From assembly GCA_964393105.1 (NCBI GenBank), contig CAYMSM010000061.1:47892-111891 (forward strand): DNA of 64,000 nucleotides, read 5' to 3'. The position numbers were made by a program, and so were the translations under genes. Below, in pieces: positions 7,832 to 16,654 of this stretch. The DNA comes from CALMEC01 sp964393105 (GTDB lineage Bacteria; Actinomycetota; Thermoleophilia; Miltoncostaeales; Miltoncostaeaceae). Within the stretch, counting starts at the first letter, position 1, and each line of letters begins with the position of its first letter. Below the pieces are notes generated by a model. The model made no database searches. It saw nothing but the letters and a program-made list of their open reading frames with translations, and was not told the DNA's origin.

Positions 7832-10058
7832 ACTGCGCAGGGTGCTCGATGGGCTGCTGCCGATCGTCGCAGCGGGAGCGCTTGTCGGGCTCTTGGCCGC
7901 GACGTGGTCGGGGCTGTGGAGCGAGCCCCCCAACGGCCGTCTCGCCCTCGTCACCACAATCGGCGTCCTCCTCGCGCTCGTCCGCGTCGTCGCGGGCCGC
8001 CGGGCGACGCTCTGGGTCTGCCTGTCCGCCGCAGCGGCGGCGATCGTCGCGCTGGCGGCCGCGGTCGGCTCGAAGCCGATCGCGCTCGTTCGTGGTGACG
8101 GTCCGACGTGGAGCGCCTTGGGCGACATCATTCCCGGCGGCCTGGGCAACGCATCGACAACCCCGCTGCCGTTGTCGATCGACCGCGCGCCGGCGCTGTC
8201 GGCGCTGCTCGTTCTGGTGCTCGCGGGAGCCGCGTGCCTTGTCGCGTGGCAGATCGTCGTGTCGCGCCGGCCTCTTGCCGGCATCATCGCCGCGGCTGCG
8301 AGCATGGCCTACAGGTGGACCCTCGTGCCGCCCCTGCGGCCGGTGTTGACGGGTGTGTTGACGCTTGTCATCGCGCTGGCGGTCTTTCGCCTCGCCGGCC
8401 CGCGCCGCGCGAGCCGTGCCAACTCGGGTCGCACCGCGCTGGCGGGAGGGATCATCGTCGCGCTGGCACTGATGGGCAGCATCGGCGCGGATCGCGCGCC
8501 CGCGTCATGGTGGGACTGGCGCGACTGGACGTTCGGCGCGCGCCAGGGGCCGACGAGCCTGAGCCTCAAGCAGAGCTACGGCCCCTTGACGTATCCCGAC
8601 GAGCCGGTGCTGGTTGCGCGTGTCGAGGCCGACGAGCCGATTCCGCTGCGCGCCGTCGCGCTCGAGGCCTTCGACGGCACCTCGTTCGTACAGTCATCGG
8701 TCGAGATGCAGCAGGGCGGGACGCGTGGTCGCGTGCGCCTCGCTCCGGACACGCAGGGCGACCCGCGGGCGGTCACGCAAAAGATCACGCTTGGCAATGC
8801 GCGGACACCGTGGCTTCTGGCAGGTGGCCGGCCATCCGAGGTCGACGGAATCGGGCGGCGGGAGGTCTCGGTCTTCACAGACGGCGCCGTGCGCCTGCGA
8901 CCCGCCCTGGCGAGCGGCACCGCCTACACGGTGCAGACGCTCGTCCCGGACCCCGGTCCAAGGGCCTTGCTCCTGGCCGGTCCATACGAGGACGTCGACC
9001 CTCACCTTCTCAGCCTCATGCCCAGCCAACTCAGCGACCCGGTCACGGTGCCGGCCTGGGGGAGCTCGGGCTCGGCCGCCGCCCGACTGGACCCGCAGGG
9101 CTTTCGCCAGTATGCAGAGGTCTACGAGCTCTCGCGCCGGATCATCGGCCGCGCACGCACCCCGTACGTGGCTGTCAACCGCATCGAGGAGTACCTGCGC
9201 AGGCTCGACTACAGCGACACGGTCAAACGGTCCGTCGGCACTCCGGATCTGGTGGATTTCCTGCTGGTCTCGAAGCGTGGCTACTGCCAACACTTCGCCG
9301 GGGCGATGGCCCTGATGCTGCGCATGAACGGCATCCCCGCTCGTGTCGCGGTGGGCTTCACATCCGACCCGGGTCGCTTCGACCGTGAGAAGCAGTCCTA
9401 CGAGATCATCGACCGAGACGCGCACTCGTGGGTTGAGGTCCTGTTCCGGGGATATGGCTGGATTCCATTCGACCCGACACCCGGGCGCTCGGTACCAAAC
9501 AGCGCATCGGTCTCGTCCTCTGCATACTCGCGCGAGGGCATCGACCTCAACATCGACGAGGAGATCGCACCGGCTCCCGTGCGACCGAGCCCGGCGCCCG
9601 ACCCCAGCCTCAAGGAGCCCAGATTCAACGACGGGGGGACCGCCGCCGACCGCGGATGGGGTCCCGGTCGGTGGCTATGGACGGTCCCGGGTGTGCTGCT
9701 CGCTGCGCTCCTGGCCCCGCTCACCGCCAAGGCCGTGCGTCGGGCGCGCAGGCGCCGCGGCGACGAGCGCGCACGCGTGCTTGGGGCGGCGCGGGAGCTG
9801 GAATCGCTCCTGCTGGACCTGGGACATCCACCCGACCCGTCGGCGACAACCACAGAGCGGGCGGATACGAGCTGGCGCGAACTCGGGATCGACGCCGCAG
9901 CCATCTACGGTCTGGCGTCGGCTGCGCGCTTCGATCCATCCCCGACGCGCACGGGCTCGGGCGACGAGGCGTGGCGTGCCTTGGGTGCGGCGCGGCGGAC
10001 GATCGGCTGGCGCCGGCGCCTGGGCGCCGGGCTGCGAATCCGATCGCTCCGCGACTAA
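7815..10058 (+). CDS. Membrane transglutaminase-like protein
   Basis: DUF3488/transglutaminase-core protein of the MoxR-DUF58 unit. ATG 7815 gives 747 residues. The first about 240 residues contain several hydrophobic segments, followed by a large extracytoplasmic part. The papain-like core shows C491 (RGYCQHFAG), H537 (DAHSWVEV) and D553 (PFDPTPGR), the full triad. A last membrane segment is near residue 620 (WTVPGVLLAALLAPL) followed by a cytoplasmic DUF4129-like tail. Substrate unknown; peptide crosslinking or hydrolysis at the cell surface is the family expectation. Confidence 0.92.
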   Translation: MPSTPELRRVLDGLLPIVAAGALVGLLAATWSGLWSEPPNGRLALVTTIGVLLALVRVVAGRRATLWVCLSAAAAAIVALAAAVGSKPIALVRGDGPTWSALGDIIPGGLGNASTTPLPLSIDRAPALSALLVLVLAGAACLVAWQIVVSRRPLAGIIAAAASMAYRWTLVPPLRPVLTGVLTLVIALAVFRLAGPRRASRANSGRTALAGGIIVALALMGSIGADRAPASWWDWRDWTFGARQGPTSLSLKQSYGPLTYPDEPVLVARVEADEPIPLRAVALEAFDGTSFVQSSVEMQQGGTRGRVRLAPDTQGDPRAVTQKITLGNARTPWLLAGGRPSEVDGIGRREVSVFTDGAVRLRPALASGTAYTVQTLVPDPGPRALLLAGPYEDVDPHLLSLMPSQLSDPVTVPAWGSSGSAAARLDPQGFRQYAEVYELSRRIIGRARTPYVAVNRIEEYLRRLDYSDTVKRSVGTPDLVDFLLVSKRGYCQHFAGAMALMLRMNGIPARVAVGFTSDPGRFDREKQSYEIIDRDAHSWVEVLFRGYGWIPFDPTPGRSVPNSASVSSSAYSREGIDLNIDEEIAPAPVRPSPAPDPSLKEPRFNDGGTAADRGWGPGRWLWTVPGVLLAALLAPLTAKAVRRARRRRGDERARVLGAARELESLLLDLGHPPDPSATTTERADTSWRELGIDAAAIYGLASAARFDPSPTRTGSGDEAWRALGAARRTIGWRRRLGAGLRIRSLRD

Positions 10059-10089
10059 GTGGTCCCCCTCGTATGTGCAGGGGAACCAC
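10059..10089 (+). terminator. Hairpin after the transglutaminase gene
   Basis: GTGGTCCCCCT (10059-10069) pairs with AGGGGAACCAC (10079-10089) with one mismatch and a nine-base loop, starting right after the stop codon. No T-run follows. Probably ends the MoxR operon. Confidence 0.5.
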
Positions 10090-10132
10090 TCAAGGCTTGT
10101 CAGAACGGCTGCGCTAGCCTGGGGTATGAGCG

Positions 10133-10462
10133 ATGGATCAGGCGTTTGAGGCATACGAGTACTACCAGCGTGGGCAGGAACTGCTGCGTAATCGCGACTT
10201 CCAGGCGGCGTCCGTCGCGCTGGAGCGCGCGAAGCGGCTCGAGCCCGACAAAGGGTCGATCCGTGAGGCACTCGGTCGAGCGTACCTCTCGGCACGTGCG
10301 TACCGACACGCGGCGGAGGAGTTCGCCGCCGCCGTTGAGCTCGCGCCGACCGACCACTACGCGCATTTCGGGCTGGGCCGAGCGCTCGAGCGGCTCGGTG
10401 ACGCCACCGCAGCACGACGCCACTACACGCTCGCGCGCTGCTTCGGGTCAACCCTGGTCTAG
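10133..10462 (+). CDS. TPR-repeat protein
   Basis: 109-residue protein made of about three tetratricopeptide repeats: YYQRGQELLRNRDFQAASVALERAKRLEPD, then IREALGRAYLSARAYRHAAEEFAAAVELAPTD, then YAHFGLGRALERLGDATAARRHYTLA positions. No signal peptide. TPR units bind partner proteins; the partner is not indicated here. A TAGCCT box at 10115-10120 lies 12 bases before the ATG. Confidence 0.85.
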   Translation: MDQAFEAYEYYQRGQELLRNRDFQAASVALERAKRLEPDKGSIREALGRAYLSARAYRHAAEEFAAAVELAPTDHYAHFGLGRALERLGDATAARRHYTLARCFGSTLV

Positions 10463-10514
10463 CCCGCCACTCCAGGGCGACGCAGTCACCCTTCGGGATG
10501 CTCAGCAGGTTGGC

Positions 10515-10600
10515 ATCAGGGCCCGGGACTCCTTGGTGCCACCCCGGAACGATGCGCTGGGAGATGCCAATTGGCCGTGTTCGGGTTGGTCAATCGGTGG
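10515..10600. repeat. Diverged intergenic repeat, copy A
   Basis: About 80 bp here resembles 25945-26022 at roughly 70 percent by eye. Shared runs include GCGCTGGGA, GGTTGGTCAA and GCCAAT. It lies between the convergent TPR and YbjN genes. No coding potential. Confidence 0.4.
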
Positions 10601-10608
10601 CGCGGCAC

Positions 10609-11040
10609 CTAGCCTGGCCCGGGTTCGTGCGTGAGCCGCCCGGGCCCTCCGCCAAAGCCGGTGCTGACGAGGCCCTCGAACACCTCGTCGACGTGGGACG
10701 ACAGCGCTCCCAGAAGCCCGTCGAGCGCGTCGGAGTCCAGCGCGCCCACGGGACGGTTGGCCACAAGGAACACGTCGCCGAGCGCGTCCAGCGAGAACAC
10801 CCATGGCCCGGCGTCGTGGTTCTTCCGCAGCAACCGCCGGTAGACGTCCTGATGTGCGAGATCGGGGGCCCGCATGACAAACGCGCGAAACGTGACCGTG
10901 CGCTCCGTCGGGACGATTTGCACCGTGACAGCGCCTCGCCGCTGTGAGGGAACGGCGATCCAAAGGCCGTCGTCGGCGGCGCGGACGTCCAACGGGAGCG
11001 CCACCAACATGACGAAAAGCCGCTGGTGCTCATCAATCAT
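10609..11040 (-). CDS. YbjN-domain protein
   Basis: YbjN (bacterial sensory-transduction regulator-like) fold protein, which resembles type III secretion chaperones. ATG 11040 gives 143 residues. Family features visible: RTVTFRAFVMRAPDLAHQDVY, RRLLRKNHD, FSLDALGDVFLVANRPV, and LDGLLGALSSHVDE. Function in Actinobacteria is not settled. It is convergent with the TPR gene and divergent from rimP. A longer start at 11073 would add 11 poorly conserved residues. Confidence 0.75.
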   Translation of the reverse strand: MIDEHQRLFVMLVALPLDVRAADDGLWIAVPSQRRGAVTVQIVPTERTVTFRAFVMRAPDLAHQDVYRRLLRKNHDAGPWVFSLDALGDVFLVANRPVGALDSDALDGLLGALSSHVDEVFEGLVSTGFGGGPGRLTHEPGPG

Positions 11041-11088
11041 CCCCGGGACTCTGGCACACGTTCGGGCGCCCAAGGGGTGGTCGCGTGC

Positions 11089-11094
11089 TATCCT
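11089..11094 (+). promoter_or_regulatory. -10 box of the rimP-nusA operon
   Basis: TATCCT, about 80 bases before the rimP ATG, leaving room for a leader RNA that contains the hairpin at 11130-11155. Confidence 0.5.
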
Positions 11095-11129
11095 CGCCGA
11101 GCTTCAAGCACTCCAGAGCGGTTCGCGAG

Positions 11130-11155
11130 AAGTGGGTGTTGAGCCCACTTTTTTA
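11130..11155 (+). terminator. Leader terminator/attenuator upstream of rimP
   Basis: AAGTGGG (11130-11136) pairs with CCCACTT (11144-11150), loop seven bases, followed by a run of T. It is a textbook intrinsic terminator placed inside the leader, 19 bases before the rimP ATG, so it is more likely an attenuator of the nusA operon than the end of an upstream gene. NusA operons are autoregulated in other bacteria; that link here is inference. Confidence 0.75.
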
Positions 11156-11173
11156 TTGCCGCGAGAAAGGCCC

Positions 11174-11638
11174 ATGGGAACGACGACAATGGCCCACCAG
11201 GGCATCGAGCACGAGATCGAGGCACAGCTGGCGCGTGAGCTGCCCGCCGTCGATCTGCGCGAGGTCCAGGTCACCGGCGCGGCCGACGCCGGCACGCTTC
11301 GCGTGGTCATCGATCACCCGGACGGCGTCGACCACGCGTTGTGCGTCGCGACCACCCGTGCGCTCGAGCAGGCGGGGCTTCGCGACCGTTTCAGCATCGA
11401 GGTCTGGTCCCCCGGTGCCGAGCCGCCGCTTCGCACCCTGGAGCATTACCGTCAGGCGATCGGTCAGCGCGTCGCCCTGCGGATCGGCGCCGCGGGCACC
11501 CGTCGCGCCCGTTCGGTCAGCGGCACCCTGGGCGCCGTCGAGCACGATCGCGTCGAGGTGACGACCGCGGACGGGGCCAACTGGATTCCGAGAAGCGCCA
11601 TCCAACGCGCCCGAGTCGTTGAGAGGAACGAGCCGTGA
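11174..11638 (+). CDS. rimP: Ribosome maturation factor RimP
   Basis: Assists 30S subunit maturation. ATG 11174 follows GAGAAAGG and gives 154 residues, family length. The N-terminal alpha/beta domain contains LRVVIDHPDGVDHALC, and the C-terminal SH3-like domain begins near IGQRVALRI and includes VSGTLGAVEHDRVEV. Its stop overlaps the GTG of nusA (GTGA). First gene of the nusA-infB operon. Confidence 0.93.
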   Translation: MGTTTMAHQGIEHEIEAQLARELPAVDLREVQVTGAADAGTLRVVIDHPDGVDHALCVATTRALEQAGLRDRFSIEVWSPGAEPPLRTLEHYRQAIGQRVALRIGAAGTRRARSVSGTLGAVEHDRVEVTTADGANWIPRSAIQRARVVERNEP

Positions 11639-13161
11639 ACAGGGAGATCCTCGAGGCCATCAAGATGATCGAGCGTGAGAAGGGCATCAGCGCCGAAACG
11701 CTGATCCTGGCCCTCGAGGACGCCTTGCTTGCCGCATACAAGAAGACGCCGGACGCGGTGGCGTTCGCACGCGTGCTCATCGACCGCGACGAGGGCGACA
11801 TGCGCGTCCTGCAGCTCGTGCTGGACGAGGACGAGGAGCCGCGCACACTTCCCCTCGTCGAGCCGGAGTGGCCTGAGAGCGGTCCGCCCGAGGACTACGT
11901 GCCGCCAGCGCCCGACATCGACTGGTCGGCGTACGACGAGGATGAGCTCGAAGAGGTCGACGTCAGCACCGACAACTTCGGTCGGATTGCGGCGCAGACC
12001 GCAAAGCAGGTCGTCCTGCAGCGCATTCGCGAAGCCGAGCGCGAGATGATGTTCGACGAGTACGTCGACCGGGTGGGTGACGTCGTGACCGGGATCATCC
12101 AGCAGTCCGACTCGCGGTACACCCTCGTCGACCTGGGTCGCGTCGAGGCGCTCCTGCCCGAAAGCGAGCAGGTCCGCGGCGAGCGGTACGACCACGGCGC
12201 GCGGGTCAAGGCGGTCATCGTGGACGTGCGCCACTCGACGAAGGGGCCACAGGTCATCGTCAGCCGCCGCAGCGATGAGCTGATCAAGCGGCTGTTCGAG
12301 CTCGAGGTGCCCGAGATGGCCGACGGTCTCGTCGAGATTCGAGCGGTTGCGCGCGAGGCGGGCTGGCGCTCGAAGATCGCCGTCATCTCGCGTGCGCAAG
12401 GGGTCGATCCGGTCGGTGCGTGCGTGGGTCCGCGCGGATCGCGCGTGCGCATGGTCGTCAGCGAGCTGCGCGGCGAGAAGATCGACATCATCCCGTTCAA
12501 CGACGAGCCGGCGCGGTTCGTGGCCAAGGCGCTGTCTCCCGCTCGGGTGCGCGAGGTCCTGGTCGACGACGAGAATCGCCAGGCGACGGTCATCGTCCCG
12601 GACGACCAACTGTCGCTCGCGATCGGCAAAGAGGGCATGAACGCCCGCCTCGCGGCGCGGCTGACCGGCTGGCGGATCGACATCAAGAGCGAGTCGACGT
12701 TCGCCCTCGAAGAGTCTGCAGCCGAGTTCGGCGGCACGGGACAGGGCGAGCTCCAGCGGTGCGCGGCGCTTCTTCGCAACGGCAAGCGCTGCGTCAACGC
12801 CGCGGTGCCGGGCACGCGCTACTGCAGCCTGCCGGCCCACGCGCGCCTGGCCGAGATGGAAGCCCAGGGCATGGAGGTCGGAGCCGATCAAGCCGTCAGG
12901 ATCGCTGGAGCCGCCGACGCCGTGGCCCCGCCGGCCGATGCCGGGACCCCGACTGACGACGTAACGACCGAGATCGCGACGGATGCGATGCCGAACGCAG
13001 CCGATGCGCAGGAGCCCGTCGCGGACTCCGCACGCGTCGAACCCGACGACGCAGCGTCCGGCGATGCCGACCCCGTTGACGTCGACCAGGGACCAGCCGA
13101 GCGCGACGACTCGTCGGGGGATGCCCCGACGCCGGACAGCGGCGAGGAGGACCAGCAGTAG
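11635..13161 (+). CDS. nusA: Transcription elongation/termination factor NusA with C-terminal Cys/His extension
   Basis: Binds RNA polymerase and controls pausing, termination and antitermination. N-terminal RNAP-binding domain about 1-130, S1 domain about 150-215 (TGIIQQSDSRYTLVDLGRVE), two KH domains about 230-355 (VGPRGSRVRMVVSEL and LSLAIGKEGMNARLAARL). 508 residues. After the KH region comes an unusual module with C376, C386, C397 and H402 (CAALLRNGKRC, RYCSLPAHA) that could bind zinc, then a tail of about 100 residues rich in Asp, Ala and Glu. The Cys/His module is not part of the classic NusA core. Confidence 0.96.
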   Translation: MNREILEAIKMIEREKGISAETLILALEDALLAAYKKTPDAVAFARVLIDRDEGDMRVLQLVLDEDEEPRTLPLVEPEWPESGPPEDYVPPAPDIDWSAYDEDELEEVDVSTDNFGRIAAQTAKQVVLQRIREAEREMMFDEYVDRVGDVVTGIIQQSDSRYTLVDLGRVEALLPESEQVRGERYDHGARVKAVIVDVRHSTKGPQVIVSRRSDELIKRLFELEVPEMADGLVEIRAVAREAGWRSKIAVISRAQGVDPVGACVGPRGSRVRMVVSELRGEKIDIIPFNDEPARFVAKALSPARVREVLVDDENRQATVIVPDDQLSLAIGKEGMNARLAARLTGWRIDIKSESTFALEESAAEFGGTGQGELQRCAALLRNGKRCVNAAVPGTRYCSLPAHARLAEMEAQGMEVGADQAVRIAGAADAVAPPADAGTPTDDVTTEIATDAMPNAADAQEPVADSARVEPDDAASGDADPVDVDQGPAERDDSSGDAPTPDSGEEDQQ

Positions 13162-13180
13162 CCACGACCGAAAGCAAACG

Positions 13181-13456
13181 GTGGGATCTGACCACATTCC
13201 GACGCGACGGTGCCTCGGCTGCGGCGCGCACGCGCCCAAGTCGCATCTCGTGCGCTTCGTCGCGGCGCACGACGGCGATGCGCGGTACCTGGCTCGCGAC
13301 GACCGTGCGAAGCTTCCCGGACGCGGTCTGTACGTCTGCCCGCGGCGCGCGTGCTTTGATCGTGCTGTCGAGCGACGCGCGTTCGCTCGGGCATCACGAC
13401 TGGATGGAATCCCGCTTGCGATCGACACGGCTTGCGCAGACACACTCGACGGCTAG
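13181..13456 (+). CDS. ylxR: YlxR-family RNA-binding protein (DUF448)
   Basis: Small basic protein normally encoded between nusA and infB. GTG 13181 gives 91 residues. Signature RRCLGCGAHAPKSHLVRFV and GRGLYVCPRRACFDRAV is present. Thought to be a nucleoid or RNA-associated regulator. Its TAG stop carries a 14-base match to the MITE terminal repeat. Confidence 0.93.
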   Translation: MGSDHIPTRRCLGCGAHAPKSHLVRFVAAHDGDARYLARDDRAKLPGRGLYVCPRRACFDRAVERRAFARASRLDGIPLAIDTACADTLDG

Positions 13457-13467
13457 TGCTCTGTCTC
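13454..13467 (+). repeat. Solo MITE terminal repeat remnant
   Basis: TAGTGCTCTGTCTC, identical to the left end of the 202-bp MITE, starts at the TAG stop of ylxR. The rest of the element and the second end are missing. Either a deletion footprint or a chance match; its exact placement on a stop codon, as for the full copies, favours a footprint. Confidence 0.5.
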
Positions 13468-13498
13468 GAGAGTCTCGACGCCGAAGCGAAGGAAACCG

Positions 13499-16315
13499 AT
13501 GGATCTGACCGAAAAGCGCCGCGTTCACGAGATCGCCCGCGACGAGGGCCTGCCCAGCAGCCTCGTCGTGCAACGACTCCAGCGCGCGGGACTGCCCATC
13601 AAGACGGCCTCCTCGACGGTGACCGTCGGCGAGGCGCTCCATCTGCTGAACCCGAACCGCTACCCCAAGCCCGACACCCTCGACGCGACCCTTGCGGCCG
13701 CGGCGGAGGCCAAAGCTGCGCCCAAGAAGCGAGCGAAGGAAGCGGCCGACAAAGCGGCAGCCGACGCCGCGGCGGTCGAGCCCAAACCCAAGCGTGCGCG
13801 CCGTCGGCCCGTCGAGGCGCTCGCCGAAGCGCCGCATCCCGTCGACGAGGTTGCGGCACCCGAGACAGCCACGGTCGAAACGCCTGCGGCCGAGGCACCG
13901 GTGCCCGCCGAAGCACCCGCGCCCGTGGCCGAGGCCGTGCCGCCCGCCTCCGACGAACTGCCGCCCGAACCGGCTCCGACACCCGTCGAGCCCGCCCAGG
14001 ACGAGGCTCCCGAGCCGATCGCCGCGGTTGCCACGCCAGAGGCGGTCGAGACCTCGGTCGACGCGCCCGAAACCCACGACGAGGCCCCATCCCCGGACGA
14101 CGCAGTCGAGGCGCCGCCGGCAGCGGCCACAGACGACGATCCCGTCGAGACGCCTGTTCCGGCGGCTCGCCGCAAGGTCGTGCCTGCCGCACCCGCGCCG
14201 CCCCGCCCGCCGCTTCGCCGCGCCGAGGCCCCGGCGCCGCCGCGCCCGCCGCTTCGCCGCGCCGAGCCCGCGACCCCCAGCGCCAACGGCGCACCCGCCG
14301 CCGAGCCGTCGCCGACTGGAACCCGGCGTGTCCCCGGGGGTGAGCCCGTCGACGCAGGTCGTGGCGCCGACCGTGACTCCGGCCGAGGCAAGCGCCGCCG
14401 GGTCATCATCGACGCGCAGGCCAGCAGGCGTGGCCCGGGCCCGCAGGGGCGCGATCGGCGCGGCCCGAAGGGCGGCCACCGCTCCGAAGACCGTGAACCC
14501 GCGGTCGCGATCCCACCGTCGGACATGCCGCAGGTCGACGTGCGCTCCGGCGCCACGATCAAGGAGATGGCCGAGTCGCTCAGCATCCCCGCGACGTTGA
14601 TCATCAAGACGCTCATGGGCCTGGGCGAGCTTGCCACCATCACCCAGTCGCTGTCGGACGAGGAGATGGAGGTCGTCGCAGCCGAACTCGAGCGCAAGAT
14701 CCAGATCGTCCACGCCGAGGAGGAGGACGAGTTCGCCGCGATCGAGGAGGACGCCGCCGAAAGCCTGATCGCCCGGGCGCCTGTGGTCACCGTCATGGGC
14801 CACGTCGACCACGGCAAGACGTCGCTCTTGGACGCGATTCGCCAAACCGAGGTCGTCGCCGGTGAGGCCGGGGGCATTACCCAGCACATCGGCGCCTACC
14901 AGGTGCGCCACCATAGCCGCGAGCTGACCTTCCTAGACACGCCGGGCCACGAGGCGTTCACCGCCATGCGTGCCCGCGGCGCCAAGATCACCGACGTCGC
15001 CGTCATCGTCGTCGCCGCCGATGACGGCGTCATGGAGACGACGATCGAGGCGATCGACCACGCGCGCGCCGCCGACGTGCCGTTCATGGTCGCGATCAAT
15101 AAGATCGACAAGGCCAACGCCAACCCCGACCGCGTCCGGCAGGAACTGTCGACCCACGACGTCATCCCGACCTCGTGGGGCGGCACCTACGAGTTCGTCG
15201 AGGTGTCCGCAATCGAGCGGACGGGTCTCGACACGTTGCTCGAAACCGTCCTGCTCGTCGCAGACGCCGACGCCGACCCCAAGGCCAACGCCGCGGCCGT
15301 TGCATCGGGCAGCGTGATCGAGTCGCGCCTCGATCCGGGCCGTGGCCCGGTCTGCACGTTGCTCGTGCAGCGGGGAACGATGCGGGTCGGCGATGTGCTC
15401 CTGGTCGGGCAGACCTTCGGTCGCGTCCGCGCCATGCACGACTTCAAGGGCGACGTCATCGACGAGGCCGGTCCGTCCGTGCCGGTCGAGGTCCTGGGCA
15501 TGGACGGCGTACCGGACGCTGGCGAGCGTTTCCGCGCCGTCGAGAACGAGCGGGTCGCCCGCCAGCTGGCCGCGCAACGCTCTCATCGCATCCGCGCCGA
15601 GGAGCTTGCCAACCGCCGCCCGGTGTCCCTCGAGGACTTGTTCGCACGGGTGCAGGAGGGGCTCAACCAGCTCAACATCATCATCAAGGCGGACGTGCAC
15701 GGTTCGGTCGAGGCCCTGCGGGACGCGCTCGAGAAGATCGAGCAGACCGAGGTCAAGCTGCGCGTCATCCACACGGGCGTCGGCGCGGTCACCGAATCCG
15801 ACGTCAACCTTGCGGCTGCCTCCGAGGCGATCGTCATCGCGTTCAACGTGCGACCCCGACCCGAGGCGCGCCTGCTCGCCGAGCGCGAAGGCGTCGACGT
15901 GCGCAATTACCGCGTCATCTACCGCGCGATCGAGGACATGCGCGCGGCACTCATCGGCATGCTCACGCCGGACATCGTCGAGCAAACCCTCGGCACACTC
16001 GAGGTGCGAACGACGTTCCGCGCCTCGCGCATCGGAACGATCGCCGGCTGTTACGTCACGCATGGCATCGCGCGCCGCAACTCCAACATGAGGCTCGTGC
16101 GGGACGGCACGATCGTGTTCGAGGGCAAGATCGGGTCACTTCGCCGGTTCAACGACGACGTCCGCGAGGTCGCACAGGGGTTCGAGTGCGGCGTCGTGAT
16201 CGAGGGGTTCAACGACATCAAAGACGGCGACATCATCGAGGCCTACGAGCTCAAGGAAGTCGCGCGCACCGAGCAGGCACCGGCGACCTCGGAGGCCGGC
16301 GGCTCCCAGGGGTGA
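13499..16315 (+). CDS. infB: Translation initiation factor IF-2
   Basis: GTPase that brings initiator tRNA to the 30S subunit. ATG 13499 follows GAAGGAAA. 938 residues. N-terminal IF2N-like helix (VHEIARDEGLPSSLVVQRLQ), a long Ala/Pro/Glu-rich linker (about 60-300) with a short direct repeat PAPPRPPLRRAE, a second IF2N domain near 345, then the G domain from about 430: GHVDHGKT (434-441), DTPGHEAF, NKID, followed by the beta-barrel and C-terminal domains II-IV. Part of the nusA operon. Confidence 0.97.
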   Translation: MDLTEKRRVHEIARDEGLPSSLVVQRLQRAGLPIKTASSTVTVGEALHLLNPNRYPKPDTLDATLAAAAEAKAAPKKRAKEAADKAAADAAAVEPKPKRARRRPVEALAEAPHPVDEVAAPETATVETPAAEAPVPAEAPAPVAEAVPPASDELPPEPAPTPVEPAQDEAPEPIAAVATPEAVETSVDAPETHDEAPSPDDAVEAPPAAATDDDPVETPVPAARRKVVPAAPAPPRPPLRRAEAPAPPRPPLRRAEPATPSANGAPAAEPSPTGTRRVPGGEPVDAGRGADRDSGRGKRRRVIIDAQASRRGPGPQGRDRRGPKGGHRSEDREPAVAIPPSDMPQVDVRSGATIKEMAESLSIPATLIIKTLMGLGELATITQSLSDEEMEVVAAELERKIQIVHAEEEDEFAAIEEDAAESLIARAPVVTVMGHVDHGKTSLLDAIRQTEVVAGEAGGITQHIGAYQVRHHSRELTFLDTPGHEAFTAMRARGAKITDVAVIVVAADDGVMETTIEAIDHARAADVPFMVAINKIDKANANPDRVRQELSTHDVIPTSWGGTYEFVEVSAIERTGLDTLLETVLLVADADADPKANAAAVASGSVIESRLDPGRGPVCTLLVQRGTMRVGDVLLVGQTFGRVRAMHDFKGDVIDEAGPSVPVEVLGMDGVPDAGERFRAVENERVARQLAAQRSHRIRAEELANRRPVSLEDLFARVQEGLNQLNIIIKADVHGSVEALRDALEKIEQTEVKLRVIHTGVGAVTESDVNLAAASEAIVIAFNVRPRPEARLLAEREGVDVRNYRVIYRAIEDMRAALIGMLTPDIVEQTLGTLEVRTTFRASRIGTIAGCYVTHGIARRNSNMRLVRDGTIVFEGKIGSLRRFNDDVREVAQGFECGVVIEGFNDIKDGDIIEAYELKEVARTEQAPATSEAGGSQG

Positions 16316-16322
16316 TCGACCC

Positions 16323-16652
16323 ATGGGCTGCGGCTACGTCGGCACGTTGACCGTCGACCTGCATCTGGGGACTGCGGACTCGCTCAAGGACAAGCGCAAG
16401 GAGCTGCACCGCGTCAAGGCTGCGCTCGTCAAACGGGTCTCGTGCGCGATCGCGGAGGTCGACCACCACGATCTGCACCGGCGAAGCCGCCTGACCCTGG
16501 CGGTCGTCACGCGAGAGCACGCCGAATGCGAGCGTCTGCTGGATGCCGCGTCGCGCCTGCTCCACACCGATCAGGCGTTCGAGGCGCTCGGCGAGTCGCG
16601 CGACGTGATCACCATCGAGGACCGGCCGTCCTTCTTCAGCGAGGGCAGTTAA
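16323..16652 (+). CDS. DUF503 family protein (YlxP-like)
   Basis: 109-residue protein of the DUF503 family, regularly found between infB and rbfA. Visible signature: GTLTVDLHLGTADSLKDKR near the N-terminus and VAEVDHHDLHRRSRL-like AIAEVDHHDLHRRS in the middle, with SRDVITIEDR near the C-terminus. Role probably in ribosome or RNA biology, by context only. Starts seven bases after the infB stop. Confidence 0.9.
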   Translation: MGCGYVGTLTVDLHLGTADSLKDKRKELHRVKAALVKRVSCAIAEVDHHDLHRRSRLTLAVVTREHAECERLLDAASRLLHTDQAFEALGESRDVITIEDRPSFFSEGS

Positions 16653-16654
16653 GC

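Noticed and set aside
11464..13443. 659-residue minus-strand ORF opposite nusA
   Set aside because: Composition is typical of antisense reading in GC-rich DNA, no recognisable domain, and nusA/ylxR on the other strand are certain.
13394..14914. 506-residue minus-strand ORF opposite infB
   Set aside because: Gly/Arg/Val-rich shadow of the Ala/Pro/Glu-rich IF2 linker.
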